In this document: piece by piece, positions 1 through 13,300 of the stretch
Layout: each line of letters opens with the position of its first letter
How positions within the stretch are numbered: position 1 is the stretch's first letter
Assembly (NCBI GenBank): GCA_013399895.1
Contig: VXBA01000317.1
Span: 473,539 to 537,538 of the forward strand
Direction: 5' to 3'
DNA from: Serilophus lunatus
Lineage: Eukaryota; Chordata; Aves; Passeriformes; Eurylaimidae
DNA length: 64,000 nucleotides
The notes under the pieces: generated by a model
The model's database searches: none
The model's input: only the letters and a program-made list of their open reading frames with translations
Told to the model about the DNA's origin: nothing
Translations under genes and position numbers: made by a program

Positions 1-2394
1 GTTATTTCAAGAACAGGAAAGTTCTAATTACAATAGTATTTACTTTATGCATTTCAATGCACTACCTGTGTAAACCTATAAGCTACAGTATTTTTTCCTA
101 GGCTCATTAGTTACCACACAGAAATAACATCCCTTTGCACATCTGTCCAAGCATGGATTTTTTTCCCTTTATTTGAGTTTTCTGTAGTCCCAGCATCAGG
201 ACACAACCTGCACTCAGCAGAGCCTGTAAGAGGGAGAAGGAACCTGTGAATTGGCTTAACCAGCAGCCAGTGGTGTGACTGGCTCCCATTGTGCAGGGTC
301 TCCACAGCAGCCACTCATCACATTACAAATCAAACTGCTCCACTTTATTGGCTCTCACAGCCTATTTCAAACCCTTCCAGCTCAGGAGGCCTCAGCTCAG
401 CTCTCAGCAGACCTGTGCCTGTGCCAGAGTGCCATGAGCATCACCCACCTCTGCTGACACGGTGCTGCTGTGCAAGGCAAGAACCCACAGCCTTCCTCAG
501 CCTGAGGGACCTGGGGGGTGTCTGCAAGGGGAAAAAAAACCAGACAGTGCAATTTAATCCTCCTGCAAATTAAGGGAAAATTTTACATCTTCTCTACAAG
601 GGCCATTAGTGCATTCCAAGTTCTGCATGGGTTCTTCCCAAAGTATCACCAGTCTCCAGAGGTTACTGTTTTGACCTAAAGCTCTGCTGTAATCCTCTGC
701 CCTGGTGTTCTCCTGACACCCAAACTCTAGTGTGTCCACTGGTGGCTCATTTTTAGTCTTTTGTTACTTATGAGGGACCCTCTGTACAATCCCTTGGCTT
801 CCCTGGGGTTCCCTGAGCCCTCAGGGCACCGGGTGCAAGGCTGGGTGATCCTCCCGCAGCGCCCAGGGCTGGAAAACCTCCCTGGATTAAGCTTTTAATG
901 TTCAGCACCTCCAAAGTGTCTAAAGTTAGGCTGGATGAACGCGAGCCAAGCTGTTGAACAGATGGAGTGAAATCCTCCTCTTGATAACAGGAACTTTATA
1001 TCACTGCCACGGATAAGAAGGGCAGCTAAAAAAAGTCAGGGAGGGAGTTATATAAATTTCCAGACGGCTTACCAGCGATGCTTGAAGGTAAAACTTTCCG
1101 ACAGATCCTGAATATCCACTTCCAGCTGCAGACCCTGAGAAGCCAAGAAGTTCTGCCACACAAATGAGATTGTAACACTCGAGCTGCCACACTGAGACCG
1201 TGGGAACTCGGTGATACAGCACAAACACGCGAAGCATTTCGAGCTTGGAGCCTGGGGCATAGGAGATTAAACCCAGTCCAGTGCTCAAACCCAGCTTAGA
1301 GGCACATGTGAACTGAAAGGTGACTGACTACCAGCAAATAACCATCCCATTAATGCCAAAAATGCTCCCAGACACTCGATGCTTTTCACTTAAAGGGTTG
1401 TAAAATACTCGTGCTTACAGCAGCTCTGACTCAATGTCCGTGTTCTTTTACCTCGGTTATTCGTAGTTTTGAACATCTGCAAATTCAATTTCCTCATCTT
1501 AAAACTGACCCACTTCTCTGTAGTTCCATGCAATTGTGCTTCAAAAGATGCACATCTCAGCACAGGCTCCATTTTTCTTAATTAGCTGTGGATATTTCCA
1601 GTGGAGTCAGACGTGAAGTACATTGGTACCAATTATTTCTGAGCATTAAAAACCTCCAGGTAGTCATCTAAAATAATCTGTAATGACTGGAAACTGCCAA
1701 TAAAATATTCTGGGTGAAATGCTGTGAAATGATTATGTATTTTTCACATCCATACTACAATGGGGAGTATATGCTGCCTGCAATTTGGAGGCAATGTTTA
1801 CTTAAAGAGCGGAAGAAATCTGAACAACAGAGTAGCTTTCCCCCTCCAAGTACCTCATTTTTGGAGAAAAGCACACTATTACACTATTTCTCAGTCCCAG
1901 TTGTTTCTTCCTCTCCTCTACTTACCTTGAAACTTTAATTAAAACCTGTAATCCTGAGAAATTGCAGAGCTGACCATACCAAGGGATGCCCCTTTGGGAA
2001 AGGCAAAGCAGCAGAGACCACACAGAGCCACACGACGCCATCCTCCTAAAGCAACAGCCTCCTAGAGCAGGGCTGCCTCCCCAGTCACCTTTAGTCATTT
2101 TGGTGACAAAAATACATCTTCACTCCTTGTTATCTCTGCAGAACACGGAGCTGGGGAGCTGAGCTGCCCCGTGACCCAATTAGTGCAGCCCAAAATCCTG
2201 GTGAGGAGGGCACAAACCACACCTGACCCCACAGAATTTGTTACTGATGGTGATAAGCAGAGCTTGCCTACATCTATTTTGCAGATTCAAGCAAATTTAG
2301 AGGGGCATGGAAAAAAAAAATGTTCTAAATTGGACATGTTTGAGAAATACTGAGTCACAAGTCTCAAGCTGCACAAGGTCATTTTTGCAGTTTC
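1..2394. other. Downstream flank of RABGAP1, no gene identified
   Basis: No recognisable coding exon, RNA gene or repeat family. In other vertebrates the convergent neighbour on this side is STRBP, so the 3' UTR of a plus-strand STRBP could reach here. A plus-strand AATAAA is present at 1699-1704, but nothing else supports this directly. Confidence 0.4.
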
Positions 2395-2417
2395 TTTTTT
2401 CAAAGCAAACCCTAGAT

Positions 2418-2423
2418 TTTATT
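2418..2423 (-). promoter_or_regulatory. Candidate RABGAP1 poly(A) signal, distal
   Basis: AATAAA on the minus strand inside TATAATAAAATC, about 1.78 kb after the stop codon, with TTGTGCAGCTTGAGACTTGTG downstream split over a GT-rich stretch near 2360-2385. Gives a 3' UTR length that seems right for this gene family, but use is inferred. Confidence 0.4.
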
Positions 2424-3196
2424 ATATAAACCAGTGTTGGCAGCACTCAGAACATGCAGTCTTTTTTAGCAAAGCCCTTTGCAGCATGACTGTAGTTTCA
2501 GTCTTGGAGAAGCCTGCAGATGCTTCTGCTTCTACTTTAAGAAGAGAATTAGTTTTATATTGCAAAACATTTGATTAATCTCCTGTTCAAATGAAATGAA
2601 ACAACAAAATAGTTATAGAATTTTACTAGTTTATATTTCAATTCATAAAGTATACACACTGCAACTATGCTACCACAATGTCCACGCATCTAATATTGAT
2701 GGAGTTACAGTATTTTTTTTTGGTATTAAACAATAGAGATAATGTATGCAGTTAAGGAAAAAAGCTTGGACATAGCATGTTCTATCCTGTAGTTACAGAG
2801 TACATTAGCTAGCATTAGTACAGTAAACAAGAAAAAGGTAGAAATACAAAATAAACCAAATATCTTTATATACAAACCAGTGCCTCTTATTTTACCAGCT
2901 TATACTCACACTGCACACAAAATTTATCCACTGATGCAATAGATACTTCAGCATAACACAAACCATTATAAATTAAAAAAAAAAAGTACAAGGTGCAAAA
3001 CTCCATTCTACAGCTTTCTGGTGAGAACTCAGTACAATCCAAGGAATAAGGACTCCAAGCACGTTTAGCACCCATTAGTGCAACTGCATTGAGCGTGAAG
3101 AACGACCTACACCCCCTCTGAAGCTACCAGGGAAGAGTTGACAGCTAGAGATGCAGCTACACCCACGCTGTGATTTTAGCCTCAGATATATCTCAG

Positions 3197-3202
3197 TTTA
3201 TT
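3197..3202 (-). promoter_or_regulatory. Candidate RABGAP1 poly(A) signal, proximal
   Basis: AATAAA on the minus strand about 1 kb after the stop codon. Roughly 25-30 nt further on comes a GT-rich element (GCGTGGGTGTAGC), the usual layout of a functional polyadenylation site. Use is inferred. Confidence 0.45.
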
Positions 3203-4198
3203 GTTTCTTTGTCCCATTCATACCTATGTGCAAAACTAAAACCTGGAAGCTCTGGGGGAGCTTCGCAGAAGGCCCTGCTACAAGCCGGGTAAAAACAAAC
3301 AGGAACAAAACAAACACCTGACAAAACCCAGACAGACTCAGTTAAATGTCAGACCATCCACATAATTAGCACTTCTTAGGAGTCCTGGTGCTGGGGGTTT
3401 AATGCTGTTGATATGTGGATCAAACAATATGACACAAGTGAAACAGAAATTCGCCAGGAATTCTGGTGATTCTTGTCTAGCATTTCGACAAGTCTCCCAG
3501 CCCCCAGTGGGGAATTGGTTTGGCTGCCCATGCCAAAAAGGACCAGAGTTGCATAGAATTGATTAGTAACAGAAAGAAATGCCAAACACAGAGAGACGGA
3601 TGCTGCATCTACTAAAACAAAGTGGGGTTGCTCGACAGGAATGCTGAAATCATCCCCATTCATAAAGCAAAACATGTCACCTCCTACTCTCCATCTCCTA
3701 CCTCTGGGGACTGCTTTCTGGCACTGATGTAGTTCTTGATAAAGTTGTACTTTTTTTGTTGCATTTTTTAATTTTTTTCCATTTTTTTCTTTCTTTTTTT
3801 TTTTACTTTGTTAGTGACAGTTTTCCTTTCAAATAAAATATTAAAAAAGGTTATAACTGTAAAAAAAGCTATCATATGTAAACTTAACAATTAGGGTTTG
3901 GTAAGTTCTCGTACCTAGTCTGTGAAAAGCCTCCAGCCAGACGCAGAATGGAGTGTTTCTCTGAAGAGCTTCAACCTAGCTACATCACCTGTTAAATATC
4001 AGTAGTATGAACATCCATGTCTAGCAATAAACCTCTCCTGTGTTTCCATCCTCTTTATCACTGACCTATTGAAATCCTGACATGCTGTGTTTCTGTTTTA
4101 TTTACATTCTGGTCCTCTCATGTCACAGAATTAAATATCTGGCCAAGGAAGGCAACAAAAGGTGTTGTGTTAAAAGGTGTGTTTGACAGAACTGCTTT

Positions 4199-4321
4199 TC
4201 AACAAGTCTCTTTTCCTTGGACTCCAGTCACTGTTTTTATAGAGCTTATTGTTCTGTTGAACCATGTTTTCTTTGCAGCTTGTACTTCATTCAGGGCCAG
4301 ACCCAAATGGTGCTCCAAATC
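4199..4321 (-). CDS. RABGAP1: RABGAP1 coding exon 25 (C-terminus and stop)
   Basis: Residues 1028-1067 and TGA stop (4201-4199): DLEHHLGLALNEVQAAKKTW, then FNRTISSIKTVTGVQGKETC. The acceptor is TTGTTTGCAG|GAT. The terminal basic tail matches the family C-terminus. The exon continues into the 3' UTR below 4199. Confidence 0.96.
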   Translation of the reverse strand, partial: DLEHHLGLALNEVQAAKKTWFNRTISSIKTVTGVQGKETC

Positions 4322-7300
4322 CTGCAAACAAGAGAGTAATTTCATTAATTTGTTACATGTTCACAGCACAAAGTTATACACGTTAAACTCAGAAGGCTCT
4401 AGGAACATCTGCAATCTCTTGGCCACTTTCAGAAGCTAAACAATTCTTACATAAATTAAAAGCAGCCCAACAAGCTGGAGACAAAAAAAAAAGCTTTGAA
4501 AAGCAAAACAAGACTAGTGTCATTGCCCTGAGAGAAGCATTCAGCTTTCTTCAGTACATCTAAACCCTTTAATTCTCTCCCATCTGAGGAGGAACTATTC
4601 CCACAGGAAGTGGACTTTCTACAGACTAATTTTTACCTCTCTGTGAGCAGCCAGCACTGACACATCAGTTTGAGGCTAAAAGAACAATGCTGTCATGTTT
4701 TACACAAATACCTCAAGTACCTGGAGTGCTTTCCAGTTGTGTTTTAAGAAACATGTCTAACATTTGTCACATGTTACTTCTTCATTTACCACTGATTGCA
4801 AGATAAAAGAAATGCATGATTCAGCCCTCTGTGAGAGCCTGGATCCCTTCCAAGCAGTTGCAGAGGATCAGGCAGGCAGTGCTGCACTGCAGACAGGCAC
4901 ATGTCTGGAAGTCGTAGTAGCTGGTAAGTACAGTTCATGCAATTTCAATTATGTTGTCTGCACACACCAGGTTTCAGCCCCAGTGTTTGGTTAAATAACC
5001 CAGGCAGGAAATAGCAGGTTACAGTTTCAACCAAGAGGCTCTGTTCCAATCCCTCTACAATTCCCACACACATTTTTCTAGGAATGCAGACACACTGTAC
5101 AGACAACAAAACGAACCTCCAGAGCATTACCTGTATTTTACATTCCGCCTCCACAAGCTGCAGCTTGGTCTGGGCCAGCTCAAGCTCCATTTCCCTCAGC
5201 TGGTTTTTCAGCATTTCCTTCTCCTCATCTGTGTCCTCGTCTGACCCATCCTTGGCAGTGCTGGCAACCTTCACACGGCCCTCCTTGTTGAAGAACTCCC
5301 GGCAGTGCTCACAGTCATCCACCTTTTGCTAAACAAACACCTGGGTGTGAATGCAGTGCTGGGGATGTGATCAAAGCCTCTGCTCTGGAGGAGCAGCTCA
5401 ACACCAGGGGCACCACTAATGGGAAGCTTTGGGGAGGCACAGCCAAGCAGGAACTCCTGCCACCCCCCCAGTTCATGGGCTCTGGAAACACTGCTGTGTT
5501 CTTTTGCTGCACTAATGGCTTCTGTCCCACCCCCATGCTACTTTAAGGTAAAAGCTGAGACTCTCTTCCAATAAAAAAAGACCACTCAGAAAAATTAGCA
5601 GTTATTATTGCTCAGCATCAACATTATCATGTAGCCACCATAGCAGGAGAGGGCTGACACTTGCTCATCTTTTCTCCCCCTTATAAACTTTTATCTACAG
5701 GAACTTTCTTTTGGCCACCATTTCAGTAATGAAATAAATGGTGTGCTTGCTGTTATGCTTTCACTGGGAGACTGGGACATTGGAGCCTGTGGATCTATCT
5801 GGTCTCTTACCCGTATTTTCTCAATTTCAGCTTTATTTGCTGTTTGTTGCTTTTCCAGTCGCTCACTCAGCTGGGAACAGATCTGACAAGCAAAATTATG
5901 TTACCAGACCATTTATAAATGTAAATTTCCTCCCAAATGAATGCTAAAGCACAAATAAATGCTCCTGCAATATTAACATGGATAGTCTGAGGACTCTTAG
6001 AAAGCCAGGAAAATTGGGATGCTGCATTAAGTTGCCTCATTGTACACATTCCCATCCTCTACATAGTCTTCTATTCCCACAGGAAAAGGTGCAGCTTCAA
6101 CATAAGTTATTAGCACTTTGGCCTTGCTAAAGGAGCCAGAAAAGGTTAAGAATGGCTGTTCTTATATGCCAAAGGCAAAAAAACCCAACCATATTAAGAC
6201 AAAATAGTAAAAGAAACCTCATTCATTCCCTGAGACTTGTTATGGGCCCACTAAAAAGATACATGAATTTTCTCCCTTGACACTCTGTGATCAGGAGCTT
6301 GAAACCCAAAGCAAATCTTTGAAAGGAAAATGGCATCTTTATTTCCTGGGTGCTGTTACCACTTGATTGAAAGAGGGAAGCTTGAATTGAAAAATGGAAT
6401 TCATTTTTTGGAACGAGGTGAACCTTTGATATACAAGAGCCCACTTGCTCAAGCTCAGGCTGTGACCAAGGCTGTGGTGACTGATGATCTACAAATACCC
6501 ACATCAGGGGCAAACAGACCTGATCCCCAATAGCAGCATCTCAGCAAAGGAAAATGCAGAACCAGCCCCAGGCTCCCCATTCAGAACTGCTAAGATGTCT
6601 CCTCAAATGCATGGCACAGACTACACTGATTTCCATAACTCCTAAAATACCTTGGAAATCTTAACAGCAAACCACATCATGGTGAGGCTGTACTCACCTG
6701 TTTGTAGTCACCAATAATAGAGCTGTTCTTTTTGATCTCTGACTCTGCCTTATCTAGTTCCCTACGACACATTTCCTTCAGCTGCAGGGAAAAAAAGAAG
6801 AAAGGGTTTATACAGTTGTAGTCTGACAAATACCCAGGTGATATTTCCTCCTTCTCTTTAACCTCCCTGCTCTGCTTTACATCAGGGACCAACAGCCCAG
6901 CTCAGCTCCACACAGGCAAGGAAAAGCTGGGCTTTGGTGGTCATCACTGATAGAACAGTGGACTAACTAAGAGGAGGAAGCACTAAAAAAAGCACTGACA
7001 GCTGAAGTCCTGCACTGCCTCTCTGTGCAGCATCTCTGGCACTGACTGTGACTTCAACTGTGACTAGTTAAGAATTCCCACCCTGTGAAGCACCTGGCAG
7101 GAAAGTGCTGGATCCTGCTTTGCTGACGTCCTTTACACCAAGGAAGAGGGACAAACATGACTTAGAACATTAAGCCCTTCCCACACTTGTCACTTTTTAT
7201 TTTTATCATTTCTGCACTGCACAGAACAGGGAAAATGACAGAAATGTCCCAACCTGAGCAGATTCTTCCTCCAGGCGCCTCTTTTCTTCTTCTGCATCAA

Positions 7301-10300
7301 TCAGCTTCTGTTTGGTCATGAGCAGTTCCTTATTCAGGGCATCTGCCTTCTCCTCTGCCTGGAACACAGAGGGGAGCCAGCACTGAGGAGAGGCCTCCCT
7401 GCTGTGCCCCCACCAGGACAGAGCCAAGAGTGCAGCTCTTTCAATCTCAGCAAAGTTTGGCTCATGGTTATTAATAACAATAAAATTTTGAGTCTGAAAA
7501 TTATGTTTCTAAAACTTATCATCTGCAGTGGCAAAGCTCACAATGTGCAAGATCTATAAAAAACTGTAACCAGCTCAGACCTAAGTTCAATTTGCAAACA
7601 TTGAACCTTGCAATGAAAACAGAATTAATGAAAAAGCCCTCAGGAATACTTAAAAAGCCTCCAGAACTCTATGGCACCCACCAATGGATGTAACCCAGAA
7701 AATACTGCTCAAGAAAACCTGAGCTGCAAAAGCAAACTAAGAGTCAGGCCCCTCTCTCCTTCCTCCTTAAAGGAAAGAAATGTTCCACCTTCTTACTGAA
7801 GTTTTTTAAGAATAATGATATATTGATGAAAAATTTCAGGCTCTTTATAACCCACTAAAAACTCTGCAAAGTTAAGGTAACTTTTCCTCTCTCCTACACA
7901 CAACACAGCACTTCCCAATAGGTGTATGGATTCTACATAAAAATAGATCAATAACTCAACTGATATATAAAATCTTCAGAAAGCAGCTGTACCAATTCCA
8001 TTCAAAGGAATAAAAATCAAAAAGTGAATTTTAGTCCCTTAAAGTCCTGCTGATCCTTTAAAATGATGGCAAAGGCAAAGAGAACATCTTTTCATTATAG
8101 ATGGGTTTTAAACTGTTTTAAAGCTAAAGCAACCTGGGATGTGGGAGCCCAACAACAGTAGAAATATAAAGCCTATTTTCTGGTCTAGTGAAAGGATATT
8201 AAGGAAATTTTTGTATTTCCAAATGCTTTGCTTTGATCTTTTAGGTTGCAGATTTCAGACATGCCATGAAGGTATTAGAAAAGGTGTGTTAAACAATGTC
8301 CTTCAGTGCTTTTCTTTCAGGACGTTGGCAAAACGGAATTTATCATTTCAGAATCCAATTAGAATTAATCTGGGTCCTACAGCTGGATCAAACCTACCTA
8401 CCTCCTCCCAGGGGATAACCCAAATGCTGCCAACATCACTTACCATCTTTGAAGGCAAGACTTATATATCCAATGAGGCCTAGCAAAGATTTTGTCTAAT
8501 TCTGTTCCTCTCCCAGCTCTCCAATTAAACAAAACAATGTAAAAGTATAACTGTGTCCCATACAGGCTCAAGCAGCCACAAACAACAGTTAAAAACTGGT
8601 AGAAAAAGCTCCTTCAGGGTATTTTTTTGCTGGAGTGCCAGTGCTGAGCAGTCTGCAGAGCCTTCTGGAAGCTGCACTAATAAAGGGGGAAAGCCCAGGT
8701 AGGAGGAGGTGAACACACCAGTGCATGGTGAAAACCTGCTTCCTAAACATGACTGACATTTTAACACCAAAGAGCAGATGTAATAAACCCAGAAGTCATA
8801 AACCAAACCTCATTAAGAGCAACATTCACCCATTGGCACCAACATTTAGGACAGGAATATTTTTCCAACAGCAAGATTCCAGGAGACCATGGAAAACCTT
8901 ACATTCTCTGAGGCAGATACACTAAAACATTTTAAAGCCTGTCAACTCCTGCACTGTATGACTTTGAGAAGTCACTTTCCTTTGAGGTTTCAGAAATGCA
9001 CTTATCTTGGTACAGAACAAGAATGGCAGAACATGAGTACTTGAACTCTTCCCCTCACCTCCCTGAGCACACAGACTAAATGTGTTCTAGCCATGTGCCA
9101 CAAATGCCAGCACCTCTCTGTCTCTGCATGTCCTGTCAAAAAAGAAAAGGATATCCTAATAAAATCTCCCAAACATGAATATGTAAAGAAGGGAATGGGA
9201 CAGCAAGCTGACAAAAGATTCTCAAAAACCAAAGTGAACCTGAAGTTCCCCCCCTGAGAGCTCTCTGGATATGGAAACAGCCCAGGAGGGGGAGTTCACA
9301 TGGGCAGATTTCAACAAGCCAAATGGAATCCACAACATTTCCAGAGTTGCTCAAGGTCCCTGAGAGCCTGATCCATGCAGAGAGCCAGACAGACTCACAG
9401 TTTCAAGTTTATCAGGCACTTCTGCAGCCTGTCTGCTGCAAAATCATATCCATAAAAATCCCAGGAAAACAGAATCCGTGTACTATTCTCTGTGATGATT
9501 CAAAGACTTGATGTAGCTCTTGCTAGACTTTAACAGAGAGAAGAAAGCAACTACTCAAGTACAAGCTCAGAACCTCTGCTTTCCCTCAAATGACCAAATG
9601 CTTCCCAGAGCAATCAGTTTTTCAGTCACCACTCCTGTTTCCCATGGACTTCTGGCACAGCCCTGATCATCAGTGTGCAACAAGGACGTGGAGGAAGGAA
9701 TCCTGTCCCACTCACATAAAAAACACTCCATGCATCTAACAAGGCATTACCCTTGCCTGCACTAGACAGTTATCAAGTGATGTCTTACATTGTCCAGGTC
9801 CTTTCTCAGTGCAATCTTGCTGGTCACCAGCTCGTGGGCGAGGTCGTCGTTCTCCTGCTCCAGCCTCATGTTTGCTTCCTGCAGGCGCCGGTTCTCCCGC
9901 TGAGGGACACAAAACAGCTGGAATCAGCAGCCCAGGGCTTCCCAGATGTTTGCCTGAAACACCCCCCTCCCTGTGCTTATGTTATATGACATGATATTAC
10001 ACCCTGTACCTTGAATATGCAAAGATAACTCTACCTGTGTGACGTTCCCTGAGGACAAAACTAGGGAGGGCACAGTGTAAATACAAAATAAATACAGTGT
10101 TAGCCTTGAGAAGAAGCCAGGTATAAATAACTCTGCTCAGCTACTACTTGTTGAGCTACAGAAATGTTTTTGAAGCCTTCAGTGGCAGGGGTATCATTCT
10201 GCCATCGATACCTTGCCAGGAGCTCCCTGCAAGTACTGCTTTTCTTGGCTTAAAATAGAATTTGCATGCTGGAAACAGGTGAGAGAGTAGGATCCTGGGA

Positions 10301-13300
10301 AAAACACTCTATCTTCTCCCTTGAGTTACAACTCCCAGCATAGAGATACTAAAGAAAGTTTACATAAAACTTTTCAGAGGAGTAAAGGCAGGATTGCAGT
10401 CATGGGAGGCAGAATTAAAATCAGTTAGGCATTTTCTTTGTGTTCATGGTTTATGGTACAATCAGCATGTTACACAAGTGCAAGTAACAGGCTCTAGTGA
10501 AACAGTTCTGTGAGCCCAAATATAAATTTGCACTATTCCTTTTTCCATGTGAAGCTGGGATTAACATCCTGATTAACACTGCCAATATAGCTATTCCTTT
10601 CATGTTCATGAAGCCAATTCCCTGTTGCATCCAAACTGGTCACAAAACAAAAATAGCTCAAAAAAAAAAAAGGAGTCAAAGTAGCAACTTCGTGTGTGTT
10701 AAACTGGACTGGAGAAAGCAAAGCATTACCTCATATCTTTCTATAGGATCCTCCTGTTGAGCTTGCTGCTCTCTCATGGTATGATATTCCTTTTCATATT
10801 TCTTCAGTTTCTTCTGGCTAATCTAAATTAAAGCAGCCCATTAGTTCCTGCCCAGAACATCAATAAAAGAACACAATTCACACAGGGTTATGGTACAAGC
10901 TTTAGGTAACTCCCTCCTTCTACAGAACACAGCTCAAGACTTCACCCAGTTCTGAGTGTCAGACCCTCAGAGAAGGTCAGACACTTGATCCCACTCACTA
11001 TAATGACAGCAGCATCTCTTCCTCTTATCTCTTTGTGGGATAGAGGGAAGGTTTGGGGAGGCATGTGGAGCATCCTGCCTGAGCAATATTGTGCTGCTGC
11101 CCAGCATCTGATGCTCCACACACTGCAGTGGCTCAGCAGAACAGAAACCCATGGGACAGGTTTAATTTTTGAACTGGCCTGATGCTCGGGCTTCTTCAGC
11201 TGTAACATTTATCAGCACACAGAAGTATTTGGTTTACTTTAACATGAGACTGCAAATGCTGAAAGGGCAAGTGCAGGCTCAGCTGACATTTCTGGCAGTG
11301 TCACTCAAGCCCAGTCCCTGAGTTGCCGAGGTGTCAGAGGCATGTGAGCTCTGTCCTCTGCTGCTCTGGGATTCAGGTGGCTGGAATGCTGCCCTTGGCT
11401 CCCACAGACACACAACACCAACAGAGTGACCCTCTCAGGGCCTCAGCTTCCCCTTCTGTGAGAGGGGACAGAAAGGTGATGTTCAGTTCAGCATTTTGTG
11501 CCCAGTGCTCAAGTCCTACAGGGCCAGGGAACGCAAGGGAAGCTGTAACAGAGCCTGACCAGCACCTTTCCTGGTGTAACATGTGTCACATGCTGCAATG
11601 GTTTAGCAACATGGACCATGCAAAGAGCACTGTGAGCATTTCACATGCAAGTCACCATGTCTCAAAATGAAATCTCTAGCATTAAAAGTTGCAGCTGAAC
11701 CTCTACTATTATCTCAGTAATCCAAATAAATGTAAAAGCCATAGCTATGGCTTCCTCTTAAAAAAACTCCATCTGAAAAACAGGCTGAATTTTACATGCA
11801 CAAATGACAGGCAGAACGGAAAACGTGTTTGGTTTCTCATATCCCCTGGTTTAACAACCTTCCTGGAGAGGAGCAGCAGCAGAAACCTGGTGGCCAGGCT
11901 CCCTCTAGTGAGAGCTGACCAGAAGCAGCTCCCAGCCCTTGGGATGACACGTTGGGGCGGTGCCACCCGGTTCGCCTGGAGTGGGTCCAACCACATCACA
12001 ACTGCAGGAGTTATTGACACCCACCCGGAGAATTAACCCTTCACTGATAAAGAAGCCAGTAACCCGAGCAGATTATTTCACTGCTCTGCCCCTGCTCCAA
12101 CACGGCCCAACTTTTTAGCTTTTGTACATCAATTCTCCAGCTTTGTAAAGGTTAGACCTCGACAAGTGAGGCACCCGGCCATGTGAGGGAGAAGGAAGGC
12201 AGGAACACCACTGTGTTTTCACCTTTTAAGTTAGTTTTGTGGTTTTTAGGTGATCCTGAGAAGATCTGCCACTATCAGCAGTTCTGGGCACTGCAGGACT
12301 GGAGGGCCCCAAGGGAGGATTCTGGGTTTGTGTGGTCAGAGAAAGCAGAAATGAACACTGAAGTCCCACCACAGTTTTTCAGAGGCACAGGAGGCAGCAG
12401 CAACTCTGCTAACATTTAATGCCCAGAGAAGCTGTGGCTGCCCCATCCCTGGAAGTGTCCAAGGCCAGGTGGGAGCAACCTCGGACAGTGGAAGGTGTCT
12501 CTGCCCATGGCAGGGGGTGGAATGAGATGATCTTTAGGGTCCCTTCCAACTCAAACCTTTCTGTGATTCCATGATTTGATGGTAACATTGAGGAGTGACT
12601 TTAAGGATCTAGTGCTGTCTCCAGCTGATCCTTTCCTGACCTCCTTTCCAGCAGAATGCTGTTCTAATCACAATGCCTTAGTCAGGCTACTTTTCCCTTC
12701 CTATAAATTATTTATTTTGACATCAGGCCCTTTTCTGCTCAAAAAACCACTTGCAGATACAGAGCTGGAGATTTATACTGACAGCAAAGGACTTACATTT
12801 TAGGTCAAGGAAAGCAATTATGTGCAGCACTTCCATCAGGGGCAACACACAGGATGTGATACAGAGATGTTCAGCATCCATGCTGAGCCCAGCAGTGCTG
12901 TCAGTGCTTTCTCCAGGTGCTTTCCCCTGTAACCCCTCCAAACCTCACAGCCTTGCCATGTCCACTCAGAGCCACACTTTGCTTGTGCCACTTCACACAG
13001 CACTGGGAACACAGGGAATTTTGGCAGAGTGGGAAGAGGAACAAGCTGTTATTTGGCAACATAAAAAACAAATGTACTTGTTATCACAGAATATGCTGAG
13101 TCAGAAGGGACCCACAAGGGTCATCGAGTCCAACCCTCAGCCCTGCACAGGCCCATCCCCAAAAGTCACACCCTGAGACATCTGATCCAGATGCAGGTGC
13201 AAAACCCAGTCTGTGGCTAATGCTAAATGAGTGGAGAGCTCAAACAGCTTTATTCTTGATTATTCTGTAATTTCTACTCTAGTTTCCTACAAGATATGCT

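Larger units (their letters stand above)
2395..4198 (-). other. RABGAP1: RABGAP1 3' UTR (probable extent)
   Basis: AT-rich sequence downstream of the stop codon with no coding potential. Minus-strand AATAAA hexamers occur at 4102-4097, 3202-3197 and 2423-2418. The last two are each followed within about 50 nt by GT-rich sequence, so either could be the main site. The far end given here assumes the 2423-2418 signal is used. T-rich blocks at 3750-3810 are A-rich tracts on the transcript. Confidence 0.55.
4322..7253 (-). other. RABGAP1 introns 21-24 (472, 815, 482 and 809 nt)
   Basis: Intron 21 is 6782-7253, intron 22 is 5883-6697, intron 23 is 5329-5810 and intron 24 is 4322-5130; coding exons 22-24 lie between them. 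No repeats or additional exons recognised. Confidence 0.85.
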
